Assembly (NCBI GenBank): GCA_017631705.1
Contig: JAGBSU010000202.1
Location: forward strand, 1-6,363
From: Clostridia bacterium
Lineage (GTDB): Bacteria > Bacillota > Clostridia > Oscillospirales > Acutalibacteraceae
Length of the DNA stretch: 6,363 bases
Reading direction: 5' to 3'
Made by a program: the position numbers and the translations under genes. Position 1 is the first letter of the stretch. The number at the start of each line of letters is the position of its first letter. Of this stretch, positions 1 to 5,790 are shown piece after piece. The notes beneath the pieces are model-generated. The model did not search any database and had not been told where the DNA came from. It saw only the letters and a list, made by a program, of their open reading frames with translations.

Positions 1-436
1 CCATCGCTTTTTTGTCGGCACCGTAGATTTGGTTGACCTTACAAAAACGACGTTCTGCTCGGCGGGCAATGGCTCTTGCCATATCGATACGCGCCGAGGC
101 TTCGCATTTGCCGTATACCACAAAATTGTGTTCACGGGGGAAGAGGCTTTCGGTTTTATCAATTTTGCTTTCTAATGTCTCTATCATGCTGTCGCTGACC
201 TTAAAATTGACATTGGAAGAATCGGCGATACCGGACATAATTTGCATCAATTCTTTTTGAATGTTGGTGATGTTTTCTTTGCCTTTATCACACAATAACA
301 CCTTGGCAAGACCGAGTTGACTGTTGAGTTCGTCGATGTTGCCCATTAGTTCTACGCGTTCATCGAATTTTGAAACACGGGCACGACCGATAAGTGAGGT
401 GCTGCCGCTGTCTCCGGTTTTGGTGTAAATTGCCAC
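1..436 (-). CDS. pduO: PduO-type ATP:cob(I)alamin adenosyltransferase, N-terminal part (cut by window edge)
   Basis: This enzyme transfers the 5'-deoxyadenosyl group of ATP to cob(I)alamin, making the adenosylcobalamin that the dehydratase upstream needs. It is cytosolic or sits inside a microcompartment. 145 residues are visible, about three quarters of a typical PduO/MMAB domain; the C-terminus lies beyond position 1. The N-terminal ATP-binding signature is clear: YTKTGDSG at residues 4-11, RVSK at 20-23, then GNIDELNSQLG at 32-42, with Asp35 matching the conserved Asp of this family. A later helix carries ARRAER at 124-129. The start is GTG, chosen because AGGAG lies 7 nt upstream and the family signature begins at once. 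It is the last visible gene of the operon, 19 nt after the small reactivase gene. Oddly, the segment before the RRAER helix reads FVVYGK, where most family members have something like F-x-LPGG, and the usual His before the helix appears to be Arg. Family assignment is firm; activity is inferred. Confidence 0.9.
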   Translation of the reverse strand, partial: MAIYTKTGDSGSTSLIGRARVSKFDERVELMGNIDELNSQLGLAKVLLCDKGKENITNIQKELMQIMSGIADSSNVNFKVSDSMIETLESKIDKTESLFPREHNFVVYGKCEASARIDMARAIARRAERRFCKVNQIYGADKKAM

Positions 437-443
437 GCCGATT

Positions 444-448
444 CTCCT
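444..448 (-). promoter_or_regulatory. Ribosome binding site for the adenosyltransferase gene (GTG start)
   Basis: AGGAG on the minus strand, 7 nt before the GTG at 436. It decides the start, since no ATG fits the N-terminus of the family. Confidence 0.8.
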
Positions 449-455
449 TTCTATG

Positions 456-785
456 TTACTTAAATGATTGTTTCTTTATCGCTCTTGCACTGTTGGCACC
501 GATAATTCTGCTTTGATTCTTGGTGGGGTTTTCGTATTGTTCTACGTTTTTGCCGTATTCCACACCACGGATTTGGAAAGCCACGGTATTACCGAGAATA
601 CCGATGCCGGAACCGAGCATAGAATCGTTGGCAGCATCGTAAGCCAAGCGGTTGACGTTGTCTTCACCGCGTTCAATGACTTCGTAAAAAACGCCTTCTT
701 CTTCAATGCCGGAATGCACTTCACGAAGGGTATCTCCATCCGGATGATTGACGTATATGTAAATGGAAGGTCTACTGACTATCAT
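456..785 (-). CDS. pduH: Diol/glycerol dehydratase reactivating factor, small subunit
   Basis: This is the small (beta) subunit of the chaperone-like factor that releases damaged cobalamin from inactivated diol/glycerol dehydratase. In the known reactivases it resembles the dehydratase medium subunit and is thought to trade places with it during reactivation. The protein has 109 residues, close to the usual 115-125. REVHSGIEEEG at 21-31 is the family hallmark and includes the Glu that coordinates Mg2+ at the interface with the large subunit in the Klebsiella structure (from memory). LGSGIGILGN follows at about 57-66, then a basic C-terminus. The gene begins 17 nt after the large reactivase gene, with a GAGGGA ribosome binding site about 9 nt before the ATG. 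It is 19 nt from the adenosyltransferase gene. The partner gene next door makes the assignment secure. Confidence 0.93.
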   Translation of the reverse strand: MIVSRPSIYIYVNHPDGDTLREVHSGIEEEGVFYEVIERGEDNVNRLAYDAANDSMLGSGIGILGNTVAFQIRGVEYGKNVEQYENPTKNQSRIIGANSARAIKKQSFK

Positions 786-802
786 GATACCATTTCCCTC
801 AA

Positions 803-2605
803 TTATTTTCTATACGAAAGTACCAAACCGGTAGCAACGGCATTGCGCGGGCCTTCGCTGCCGCGAATGTTACCTCTGCCGCACACAATCATGTGTTTTG
901 CAAATTCTTCCATCAGCATTTCGGGAATTTCAAAGTCTTCGGCCGAACCGCCGACCAGTACCACGTTGGGTATGGCTTTTAAATTGTGTTGCGGTGCGAC
1001 TTCTTGCAATGCACGGATTGCATTGGTAATAAACACCTTTTGTTTTACCTCGCGACGAACTTGCACAATCTTATCCATAGGGATATCTTCTTCAATTCTG
1101 ACAAGTCCGTTTTCAGTCAGCAAAACCACGCGACCGAAAAAGCGCGGGTCAATAGAATCCTCTACAAAGGTGATTTGCCCGTTTTCCATGCGCATGTGGA
1201 ACAAACTTTCCACCTTGGCTAACGGATATTTTTTAATTTGTTCGGCAACGTGACGGTCACGCAAGCCGAGTTCGGTTTGAATGAGCATCGATACCAGTTC
1301 GCCGGCACCGGCTTTATGTGTGGTGGCAATATCACCGTTTTCCGTGATAAGAGCAGCATCGGTAGAACCGCCGCCCATATCCACAATCGCTAACGGTAAC
1401 TTGGTGCCGGGGGTTGTCAGTGCACCAAGGCTTGCCATAATCGCTTCCACGCCTGCTACGACAACTTTCACGTTTAAATCTTGTTCTAATTTTTGAGCAA
1501 TTTTTTGCATGGGGAGTTGTTGCGTTTTTACCATGGCGGCAACACCGACCGCTTTTTCCAAGCACGTTTCGCCGGCTAATGCGCCCGCAATCAACACGGG
1601 TGCCATGGTGTCCACCGCTAAAATGTCGGTAATATGAACCTGTGTATCGGTACCGTCGACTTCTTTCATACTGCCGCGGATGTTCTTGAACATGTTACCG
1701 ATATTGGTTCCTTCTTGACCATAAATATCGTGAATCGTTCCTGCTTTATTGACGGCTTCCATGATTTTTTCGGCACCGTCATCAATATTCACATTGCCGC
1801 CATATTCGGCTTTTAAGTGAATTTCACCGGCGGGGAGCACGTTTTCTTGCACGTTGCCGCCTGGTGTTTTGAGCACCACCGCACTACGTTTACCGATAAG
1901 GCTTTTGGCAATTGGGGTGATAATACGCGTTTCTTCGGCATTTAATTTAAGCAACGTAGCAATGCCGTAGGGGTTGGAAAGCATACGAATGGTTTGACCG
2001 GGAACCGCTACTTCAATCGCTGCGGTAACACCGGCAGGGAGTTTAGCCATTCTCGCCACTTCATCGACGATCGGGATTTTTTTCTGTAAGCGGTTTTCCA
2101 CCAACACCGCTTCGTCCGCTTGCAGAATTACGCCGACAATGTTGATAGCACCGGCAATGCGATTGATAATTTGAGCAACAGCTTCGTAGGGAAATTCCTT
2201 CGATACCGCTAAAATATACGGCTTGCCGGGCGTGGCACGCGACACATCTTGAATGAGTAACACCTCACCGACCGCCTGACCAAAACCGGCCGGGGTGGAG
2301 GGGTTATGACCAATCATAGAAGAATCGGTAATAATCGTTTCTGTTAGCGTTTCCATGGCGGTATCGCCGATAACCGGTGCCGCTTCGTTGATGCGAATCA
2401 AATCGAGGTCCGATACGTCTTTGCCGATATTGCTCATGGCTTCTTTAAGAGCGGATTTTATGGCGTGGGTGTTGGAAATCGTACCTTTTGTCCCTGTTGT
2501 GGGGCAAGAAGTGCTGGACAAAAAGACCACCTTGTTTTCCAAGGTAATCTGGCCGATACATACTTCAGTTGTAGAGTTTCCGATATCTACACCCGCAATG
2601 TACAT
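803..2605 (-). CDS. pduG: Diol/glycerol dehydratase reactivating factor, large ATPase subunit
   Basis: This ATPase subunit binds dehydratase holding spent or damaged B12 and drives release of the cofactor in an ATP- and Mg2+-dependent way, so fresh adenosylcobalamin can enter. It has 600 residues; the Klebsiella and Salmonella proteins are about 610. It shows the actin/Hsp70-like nucleotide-binding fold: GVDIGNSTTEV at 5-15 (phosphate-1 loop), IVDMGGGSTDA at 407-417 (phosphate-2 loop) and VVLVGGSAEDFEIP at 548-561 (adenosine motif). The C-terminal GRGNIRGSEGPRNAVATGL at about 576-594 is a strong signature. Thr104, Asp164 and Asp181 line up with the Mg2+-binding Thr105, Asp166 and Asp183 of the Klebsiella subunit by residue counting. 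The start ATG overlaps the stop of the small dehydratase gene by one base (TAATG), which suggests translational coupling; an AGAGGA lies 11 nt upstream. No disruption is seen. Confidence 0.97.
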   Translation of the reverse strand: MYIAGVDIGNSTTEVCIGQITLENKVVFLSSTSCPTTGTKGTISNTHAIKSALKEAMSNIGKDVSDLDLIRINEAAPVIGDTAMETLTETIITDSSMIGHNPSTPAGFGQAVGEVLLIQDVSRATPGKPYILAVSKEFPYEAVAQIINRIAGAINIVGVILQADEAVLVENRLQKKIPIVDEVARMAKLPAGVTAAIEVAVPGQTIRMLSNPYGIATLLKLNAEETRIITPIAKSLIGKRSAVVLKTPGGNVQENVLPAGEIHLKAEYGGNVNIDDGAEKIMEAVNKAGTIHDIYGQEGTNIGNMFKNIRGSMKEVDGTDTQVHITDILAVDTMAPVLIAGALAGETCLEKAVGVAAMVKTQQLPMQKIAQKLEQDLNVKVVVAGVEAIMASLGALTTPGTKLPLAIVDMGGGSTDAALITENGDIATTHKAGAGELVSMLIQTELGLRDRHVAEQIKKYPLAKVESLFHMRMENGQITFVEDSIDPRFFGRVVLLTENGLVRIEEDIPMDKIVQVRREVKQKVFITNAIRALQEVAPQHNLKAIPNVVLVGGSAEDFEIPEMLMEEFAKHMIVCGRGNIRGSEGPRNAVATGLVLSYRK

Positions 2606-2997
2606 TACAATAAAATTCCTCTCTTTTCGTACACCTCAGCAGCTTCTAAAACAAGTTTCGCACAGTTCGGTGCGTTGTACTTTTCGATAAGCTCTTGTGC
2701 CATCGTCACCAATTCCGTTTTGGTGGAACGGTTGGGTCGAAGTTTATCGTACATTTTCAAAATCACATCGTCGGGAACGGCGATGAGCTCTGCTGCACGT
2801 TCAAAGTTCTTTTCCATCGGTTCGCTGCCGTTTTCTTTGGCAACTTGACCCTGCGCTTTGAGCGTTTCTTTGGAAATTTTAATATCCTCGGAGGAAACGT
2901 GACCTTTTAACACTTCTTCTAACGTAATATCCGTCAATTTCTTGCCGGTTTTTGAAGTGATACTGTCTTTATGATGTACTCCCAATGGGTATTGCAT
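2605..2997 (-). CDS. pduE: Adenosylcobalamin-dependent diol/glycerol dehydratase, small subunit
   Basis: This is the gamma subunit of the (alpha-beta-gamma)2 dehydratase; it packs against the large subunit and helps stabilise it. With the ATG at 2997 it has 130 residues. Recognisable blocks are YPLG near the N-terminus, GKKLTDITLEEVL at about 18-30, NFERAAELIAVPDD at about 64-77 and LRPNRSTKTEL at about 84-94. I prefer the start at 2997 over the in-frame ATG at 3012. The 3012 ATG lies within the medium subunit gene directly ahead of the GGAGGG that serves the 2997 start 6 nt downstream, and that start also overlaps the medium-subunit stop as TAATG. The protein begins directly at the conserved core and lacks the roughly 35-residue N-terminal extension of PduE (173 residues). 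In this it resembles glycerol dehydratase small subunits (about 141 residues). A one-base TAATG overlap also links it to the reactivase gene downstream. Confidence 0.95.
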   Translation of the reverse strand: MQYPLGVHHKDSITSKTGKKLTDITLEEVLKGHVSSEDIKISKETLKAQGQVAKENGSEPMEKNFERAAELIAVPDDVILKMYDKLRPNRSTKTELVTMAQELIEKYNAPNCAKLVLEAAEVYEKRGILL

Positions 2998-3662
2998 TAT
3001 TTTCCCTCCCATTCAATGATTCCCAGTTTCGGGTCTAATTGCTCGGTTTCGGCAATGTGCATGAGTGCGGCCTTGACCTGGAACTTCGGTCTCGACATCG
3101 GGTCGTTGGTACACGGAATCGGCACCACTTGTTCGCCTTTGACGTATTTGGCCGCATTTTTGCCGATTGCACGGTAGGTTTCCAACGTCATAAGCGGTGC
3201 TTGCGGAAACAGTTCCAAGTTGGAGAGCGGGTACAAATCCCGTTGGTGAATAACGGTGGTACCTTTGGATTGGATACCGACACCGATACCCGAACCGGAA
3301 AGTTTAGCGGCTTCGAGTGCCATAAAGCACACGTCGGACGTATCGAGAATTTTCACCACGCGAGCGACCATGCCTTCTTCCTCTATACCGGCTTTGATGT
3401 TTTTGAGAACGTCATCCAGCGGAATATTGCAAATAGTGCGCTTGATTTCGCGTTGGAACGCCGCACCGACACCAATAACGATTTCTTTAGGGTTGGTGCC
3501 TTTGTTGGCTTTGGGATAAGAAGAATAATCGGATTTCTTCTCGTTAATTCTATCGCGACCCGAAAGAGAGGGGACAGCAGAACCGCTTTGGCTCTTTTCG
3601 CCACCCAATTCTTCGGCTAATATCTGCGAGATTTTTTTAATTAATTCGTCATTGATTTGCAT
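2997..3662 (-). CDS. pduD: Adenosylcobalamin-dependent diol/glycerol dehydratase, medium subunit, with PduD-like N-terminal helix
   Basis: This is the beta subunit of the dehydratase; together with the large subunit it holds the cobalamin. It has 221 residues, close to diol dehydratase PduD (224) and longer than glycerol dehydratase medium subunits (about 195). The core starts near residue 59 with EIVIGVGAAF. AGIEEEGMVARVV lies at 91-103, the invariant LSGSGIGVGIQSKGTTVIHQ at 121-140, and LSNLELFPQAPL at 146-157, then ETYRAIGKNAAKY at 161-173. The first 19 residues (MQINDELIKKI...) form a predicted amphipathic helix with hydrophobic residues at 3, 7, 8, 11, 14, 15 and 19, followed by a Ser/Gly/Lys-rich linker to about 58. 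In Salmonella PduD this N-terminal helix directs the enzyme into the Pdu microcompartment. The ATG follows AGGAG by 8 nt and lies 12 nt after the large-subunit stop. Family is certain; compartment targeting is inferred. Confidence 0.96.
   Translation of the reverse strand: MQINDELIKKISQILAEELGGEKSQSGSAVPSLSGRDRINEKKSDYSSYPKANKGTNPKEIVIGVGAAFQREIKRTICNIPLDDVLKNIKAGIEEEGMVARVVKILDTSDVCFMALEAAKLSGSGIGVGIQSKGTTVIHQRDLYPLSNLELFPQAPLMTLETYRAIGKNAAKYVKGEQVVPIPCTNDPMSRPKFQVKAALMHIAETEQLDPKLGIIEWEGK
3004..3009 (-). promoter_or_regulatory. Ribosome binding site deciding the small-subunit start
   Basis: GGAGGG on the minus strand, 6 nt before the ATG at 2997 and inside the last codons of the medium subunit gene. 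It supports the shorter start over the ATG at 3012. Confidence 0.75.
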
Positions 3663-3674
3663 ACCGTTTTCTCC

Positions 3675-5339
3675 TTATATATCTTGAGGATTGATAATAT
3701 GAGGAATGTTTTTGATTTCTTCCCAGCGACTGCCTTCCACGCGATAACCCGTGCCCGGCCCCATGTAGTCGTTGGGGGTGTTAACGCCGGATAAGACGTT
3801 GAAATCTTTGTCCAAAATAGCTGAGGTTTGCATGTAGTCACCGACCACGCGTTGTTTGAGCATGCTCAACACGTTATCGGCGATATCCTCGTAGCCGGTT
3901 TCTGCCAAGGCACGAACGATATCCACACCGGTGATACCGCGTTTTAACACGTCCTCAGCCGCCATCAAGTCGGCGGTAACGTCACGCGGGGGAGTGTCCT
4001 TACTGCCATGTGCGTAGGTGACACGCTCCACTTGTTCATCAGTAATCGGCGACAAACCGAGGTTTTTAAAGACAGCTTGCACCGCTTTGGCAGCTTTGTT
4101 ACGTACGCGAATGACTTCTTCTTCGGTGACAGGACGTAAACCGCCGTCTACCTGCATATCGCGTTGTAACACGTTGTAATCGTCAAAGTCTTCGGCATCA
4201 AAGTTAGAGCCGGCAAACATGTTATCGTAGTTGGGTTCTGCGGCATATCCCGAGAAAATGAAGTCGGTACCGGGCAAGAATTGCAGCATGGTGCGGGCGG
4301 TACGACGCATATCCGAGTTGGAGAAGCTTTGGTCGTTGGAAGAAGCACATTCTAAACCGAGCAAGGCCGCTACCAGGTTTTCGGCAAGCACTTCACGGAT
4401 ACCGGCAGGAACAGCACCGGGGATACCGATACAACTTACCGAACCGTTTTGAATGCCCTGGCTACCGGCGCCCTTGGTGACATATAAGCAGCGGCATTCC
4501 AAATAGAGCATGGACTTTTTCTCGCTGCTGCCCATCAAGACCTCGGAACCGGCACCGGAGGTAAAGCGAACCTTTAATCCTCTGGAAGCATAGGCCGAGT
4601 TCAAAAATGCTTTGGAGTAGGGGGTGTCGTCACCGTCAACAAAGACATTTTCCGTGCCGTATACGGACAAGGTTTCGGCATAGGTAGTCAGACCGCGTAT
4701 GCCGAGTTCCAATTCGGTGGCTTCTTCGGCGGAACATTGCGTTAACACACCGGGTCTGCCCACTTGTGAGCCGATTAACAAAGCAATGGCACTTAAGGGG
4801 GCATACCGTGCCACACCCATGGTGGTTTCTTCTTCGGCAAAGCCGCGGTAAGCACCTTCGGCACCGTCGGCGGCAATTTGAACCGGGTCATCTTTTAGGT
4901 TGGTAATATGCGCTTGGTTTCCGGGCATTTTTCTGGCACGAATTTTTTGCATACCCATCATAAGCTCGACAACATTGAGATAATTCATTACCTCTACCAT
5001 CTTAGCAGGGGTAATACCGGCAATCAGTTCCACCACTTCTCTGCGGGAAACATTGATGTCGGTAATCATTCTGGCAATTTGCAACGAAGATACTGCCATG
5101 GAGGCTTCGGTCTTTTTGATATCGATAGCGTAGTCGGCAATGAATTGGTCGATAAAATCGAACTCGTTACGTTGTTTGCCGTCGAGCTCGACGATTTTGC
5201 CGTCCACCACTTTTACCGAGGGTTTCGGGTCGTATGGACTGCTCATGGCAACAAAGCCCATCTCCGGCCATTCGTTGATAAAGCCGTCGAGATTGACTGC
5301 TCTTTTATCTAATGTTTCTATTCGTTTTGATCTTTCCAT
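3675..5339 (-). CDS. pduC: Adenosylcobalamin-dependent diol/glycerol dehydratase, large (catalytic) subunit
   Basis: This TIM-barrel radical enzyme dehydrates 1,2-propanediol to propionaldehyde, or glycerol to 3-hydroxypropionaldehyde, using the adenosyl radical released from B12. From the ATG at 5339 it has 554 residues, exactly the length of Klebsiella and Salmonella PduC, and starts MERSKR like them. By counting with a one-residue offset, the active-site residues known from Klebsiella are all present: Gln142, His144, Glu171, Glu222, Gln297, Ser302, Asp336, Gln337, Ser363 and Phe375. Strong blocks include PVQIAADGAEGAYRGF, GSQVGRPGVLTQCS, YNMF-type loop YDNMFAGSNFDAEDFDDYNV and TYAHGSKD. 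The sequence mixes PduC-like and DhaB-like positions, so I do not assign the physiological substrate; dhaB is the alternative name. An in-frame ATG at 5402 would add 21 residues, but it has no ribosome binding site and the extra stretch is unlike the family. First gene of the operon. Confidence 0.97.
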   Translation of the reverse strand: MERSKRIETLDKRAVNLDGFINEWPEMGFVAMSSPYDPKPSVKVVDGKIVELDGKQRNEFDFIDQFIADYAIDIKKTEASMAVSSLQIARMITDINVSRREVVELIAGITPAKMVEVMNYLNVVELMMGMQKIRARKMPGNQAHITNLKDDPVQIAADGAEGAYRGFAEEETTMGVARYAPLSAIALLIGSQVGRPGVLTQCSAEEATELELGIRGLTTYAETLSVYGTENVFVDGDDTPYSKAFLNSAYASRGLKVRFTSGAGSEVLMGSSEKKSMLYLECRCLYVTKGAGSQGIQNGSVSCIGIPGAVPAGIREVLAENLVAALLGLECASSNDQSFSNSDMRRTARTMLQFLPGTDFIFSGYAAEPNYDNMFAGSNFDAEDFDDYNVLQRDMQVDGGLRPVTEEEVIRVRNKAAKAVQAVFKNLGLSPITDEQVERVTYAHGSKDTPPRDVTADLMAAEDVLKRGITGVDIVRALAETGYEDIADNVLSMLKQRVVGDYMQTSAILDKDFNVLSGVNTPNDYMGPGTGYRVEGSRWEEIKNIPHIINPQDI

Positions 5340-5349
5340 GTCGGTCATT

Positions 5350-5354
5350 CTCCT
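5350..5354 (-). promoter_or_regulatory. Ribosome binding site deciding the large-subunit start
   Basis: AGGAG on the minus strand, 10 nt before the ATG at 5339. Another in-frame ATG at 5348 lies only 1 nt from this site and is too close to use it; the one at 5402 has no such site. The choice of 5339 gives the family's normal N-terminus. Confidence 0.7.
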
Positions 5355-5381
5355 AACAAACAAAGAATAATTGTTAACTAA

Positions 5382-5408
5382 AATGGGTACAAAACCACGC
5401 ATACCATT
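5382..5408 (-). promoter_or_regulatory. Inverted repeat in the predicted 5' leader of the dehydratase operon
   Basis: On the minus strand AATGGTA (5408-5402) can pair with TACCCATT (5389-5382), 7 bp with one bulged C and a 12-nt loop. It begins only a few bases after the expected transcription start (about 5415) and lies about 30 nt before the ribosome binding site. It has no following T run, so it is not a terminator. It could be an operator or a short leader hairpin, or chance. Confidence 0.3.
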
Positions 5409-5421
5409 CTCATTTTGCTAT

Positions 5422-5450
5422 ATTATACAACATCTTTCTCAAACAATCAA
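5422..5450 (-). promoter_or_regulatory. Predicted vegetative promoter of the dehydratase operon
   Basis: On the minus strand, -35 TTGATT (5450-5445), a 17-nt spacer and a perfect -10 TATAAT (5427-5422). The start of transcription would be near 5415, giving a leader of about 75 nt before the large-subunit gene. It is the only promoter-like site with good spacing between the tRNA terminator and the operon. The weak -35 fits a promoter that is activated or helped by upstream A/T tracts. Confidence 0.72.
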
Positions 5451-5460
5451 TAGATTTCTT

Positions 5461-5520
5461 CAAAAAAATGTTGATTTTTTTGTTGTTTTTTTGTTTTTTC
5501 TTTTATTGTTGGTGTTTTGT
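5461..5520 (-). promoter_or_regulatory. A/T tracts upstream of the operon promoter (possible UP element or curved DNA)
   Basis: On the plus strand there is an A7 run (5462-5468) and T runs at 5475-5481, 5486-5492, 5494-5499 and 5501-5504. The first tracts are 11-13 bp apart, near helical phasing, and the nearest lies about 12 bp upstream of the -35. That is where UP elements act on RNA polymerase alpha subunits. Composition is strongly different from the flanking genes. No coding signal is seen here. Confidence 0.4.
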
Positions 5521-5637
5521 TTTGGTTTCTTATATATTTTTTCGAGATTTGTTATCAAAAACAAAAAATGCGGGGGAAAGGACAACACGAAAAAAAGAGT
5601 GAAAAATCTCTATATAATAATGGTATTAAAAGACAAA

Positions 5638-5667
5638 GAAAAAACCCGAACACAAAGCGTGTTCGGG
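5638..5667 (-). terminator. Intrinsic terminator of tRNA-Gln
   Basis: A 9-bp perfect stem (CCCGAACAC with GTGTTCGGG), loop of 5 nt, followed on the minus strand by a run of seven T. It starts 7 nt after the tRNA CCA end and separates the tRNA from the dehydratase operon. Confidence 0.9.
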
Positions 5668-5673
5668 GGAACT

Positions 5674-5747
5674 TGGCTGCGGAACTAGGAATCGAACCTA
5701 GACAAAGAGATTCAGAGACTCTCGTGCTACCTTTACACAATTCCGCA
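5674..5747 (-). tRNA. tRNA-Gln, anticodon CUG, with encoded CCA
   Basis: The minus strand folds into a full cloverleaf. The acceptor stem is TGCGGAA with TTCCGCA and the D stem GTGT with GCAC. The anticodon arm is AGAGT, loop CTCTGAA, TCTCT, and the T arm is CTAGG, TTCGATT, CCTAG. The variable loop is 4 nt. The anticodon CTG (5715-5713) reads CAG codons for glutamine. Supporting glutamine identity are the U1-A72 first pair, the G73 discriminator and the U31/U39 non-pair at the base of the anticodon loop, as in E. coli tRNA-Gln. CCA is encoded at 5676-5674. It stands alone, with its own promoter and terminator. Confidence 0.96.
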
Positions 5748-5762
5748 ATGGAAACTGTGTTT

Positions 5763-5790
5763 ATTATACCCGTTTTTTTGTGTTTGTCAA
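5763..5790 (-). promoter_or_regulatory. Strong vegetative promoter of tRNA-Gln
   Basis: Perfect -35 TTGACA (5790-5785) and perfect -10 TATAAT (5768-5763) on the minus strand with a 16-nt spacer. Transcription would start near 5756, giving a 5' leader of only about 9 nt before the mature tRNA. Confidence 0.9.

Noticed and set aside
468..1253. Plus-strand open frame of 261 codons opposite the two reactivase genes
   Set aside because: It is antisense to two clearly conserved proteins, crosses their boundary, has no ribosome binding site and its translation resembles no family; it arises from the codon pattern of the minus-strand genes.
3039..3620. Plus-strand open frame of 193 codons opposite the medium subunit
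   Set aside because: Antisense to an invariant dehydratase subunit, His/Phe-rich low-quality translation, no ribosome binding site.
5340..5402. Longer large-subunit protein starting at the ATG at 5402 or 5348
   Set aside because: The 5402 start has no ribosome binding site and adds 21 residues unlike the family; the 5348 start is only 1 nt from the AGGAG. The 5339 start gives the normal 554-residue protein.
5544..5610. GAGATTT and AAATCTC inverted repeat about 55 nt apart upstream of the operon
   Set aside because: Only 7 bp with a long, AT-rich gap; expected by chance in such composition.
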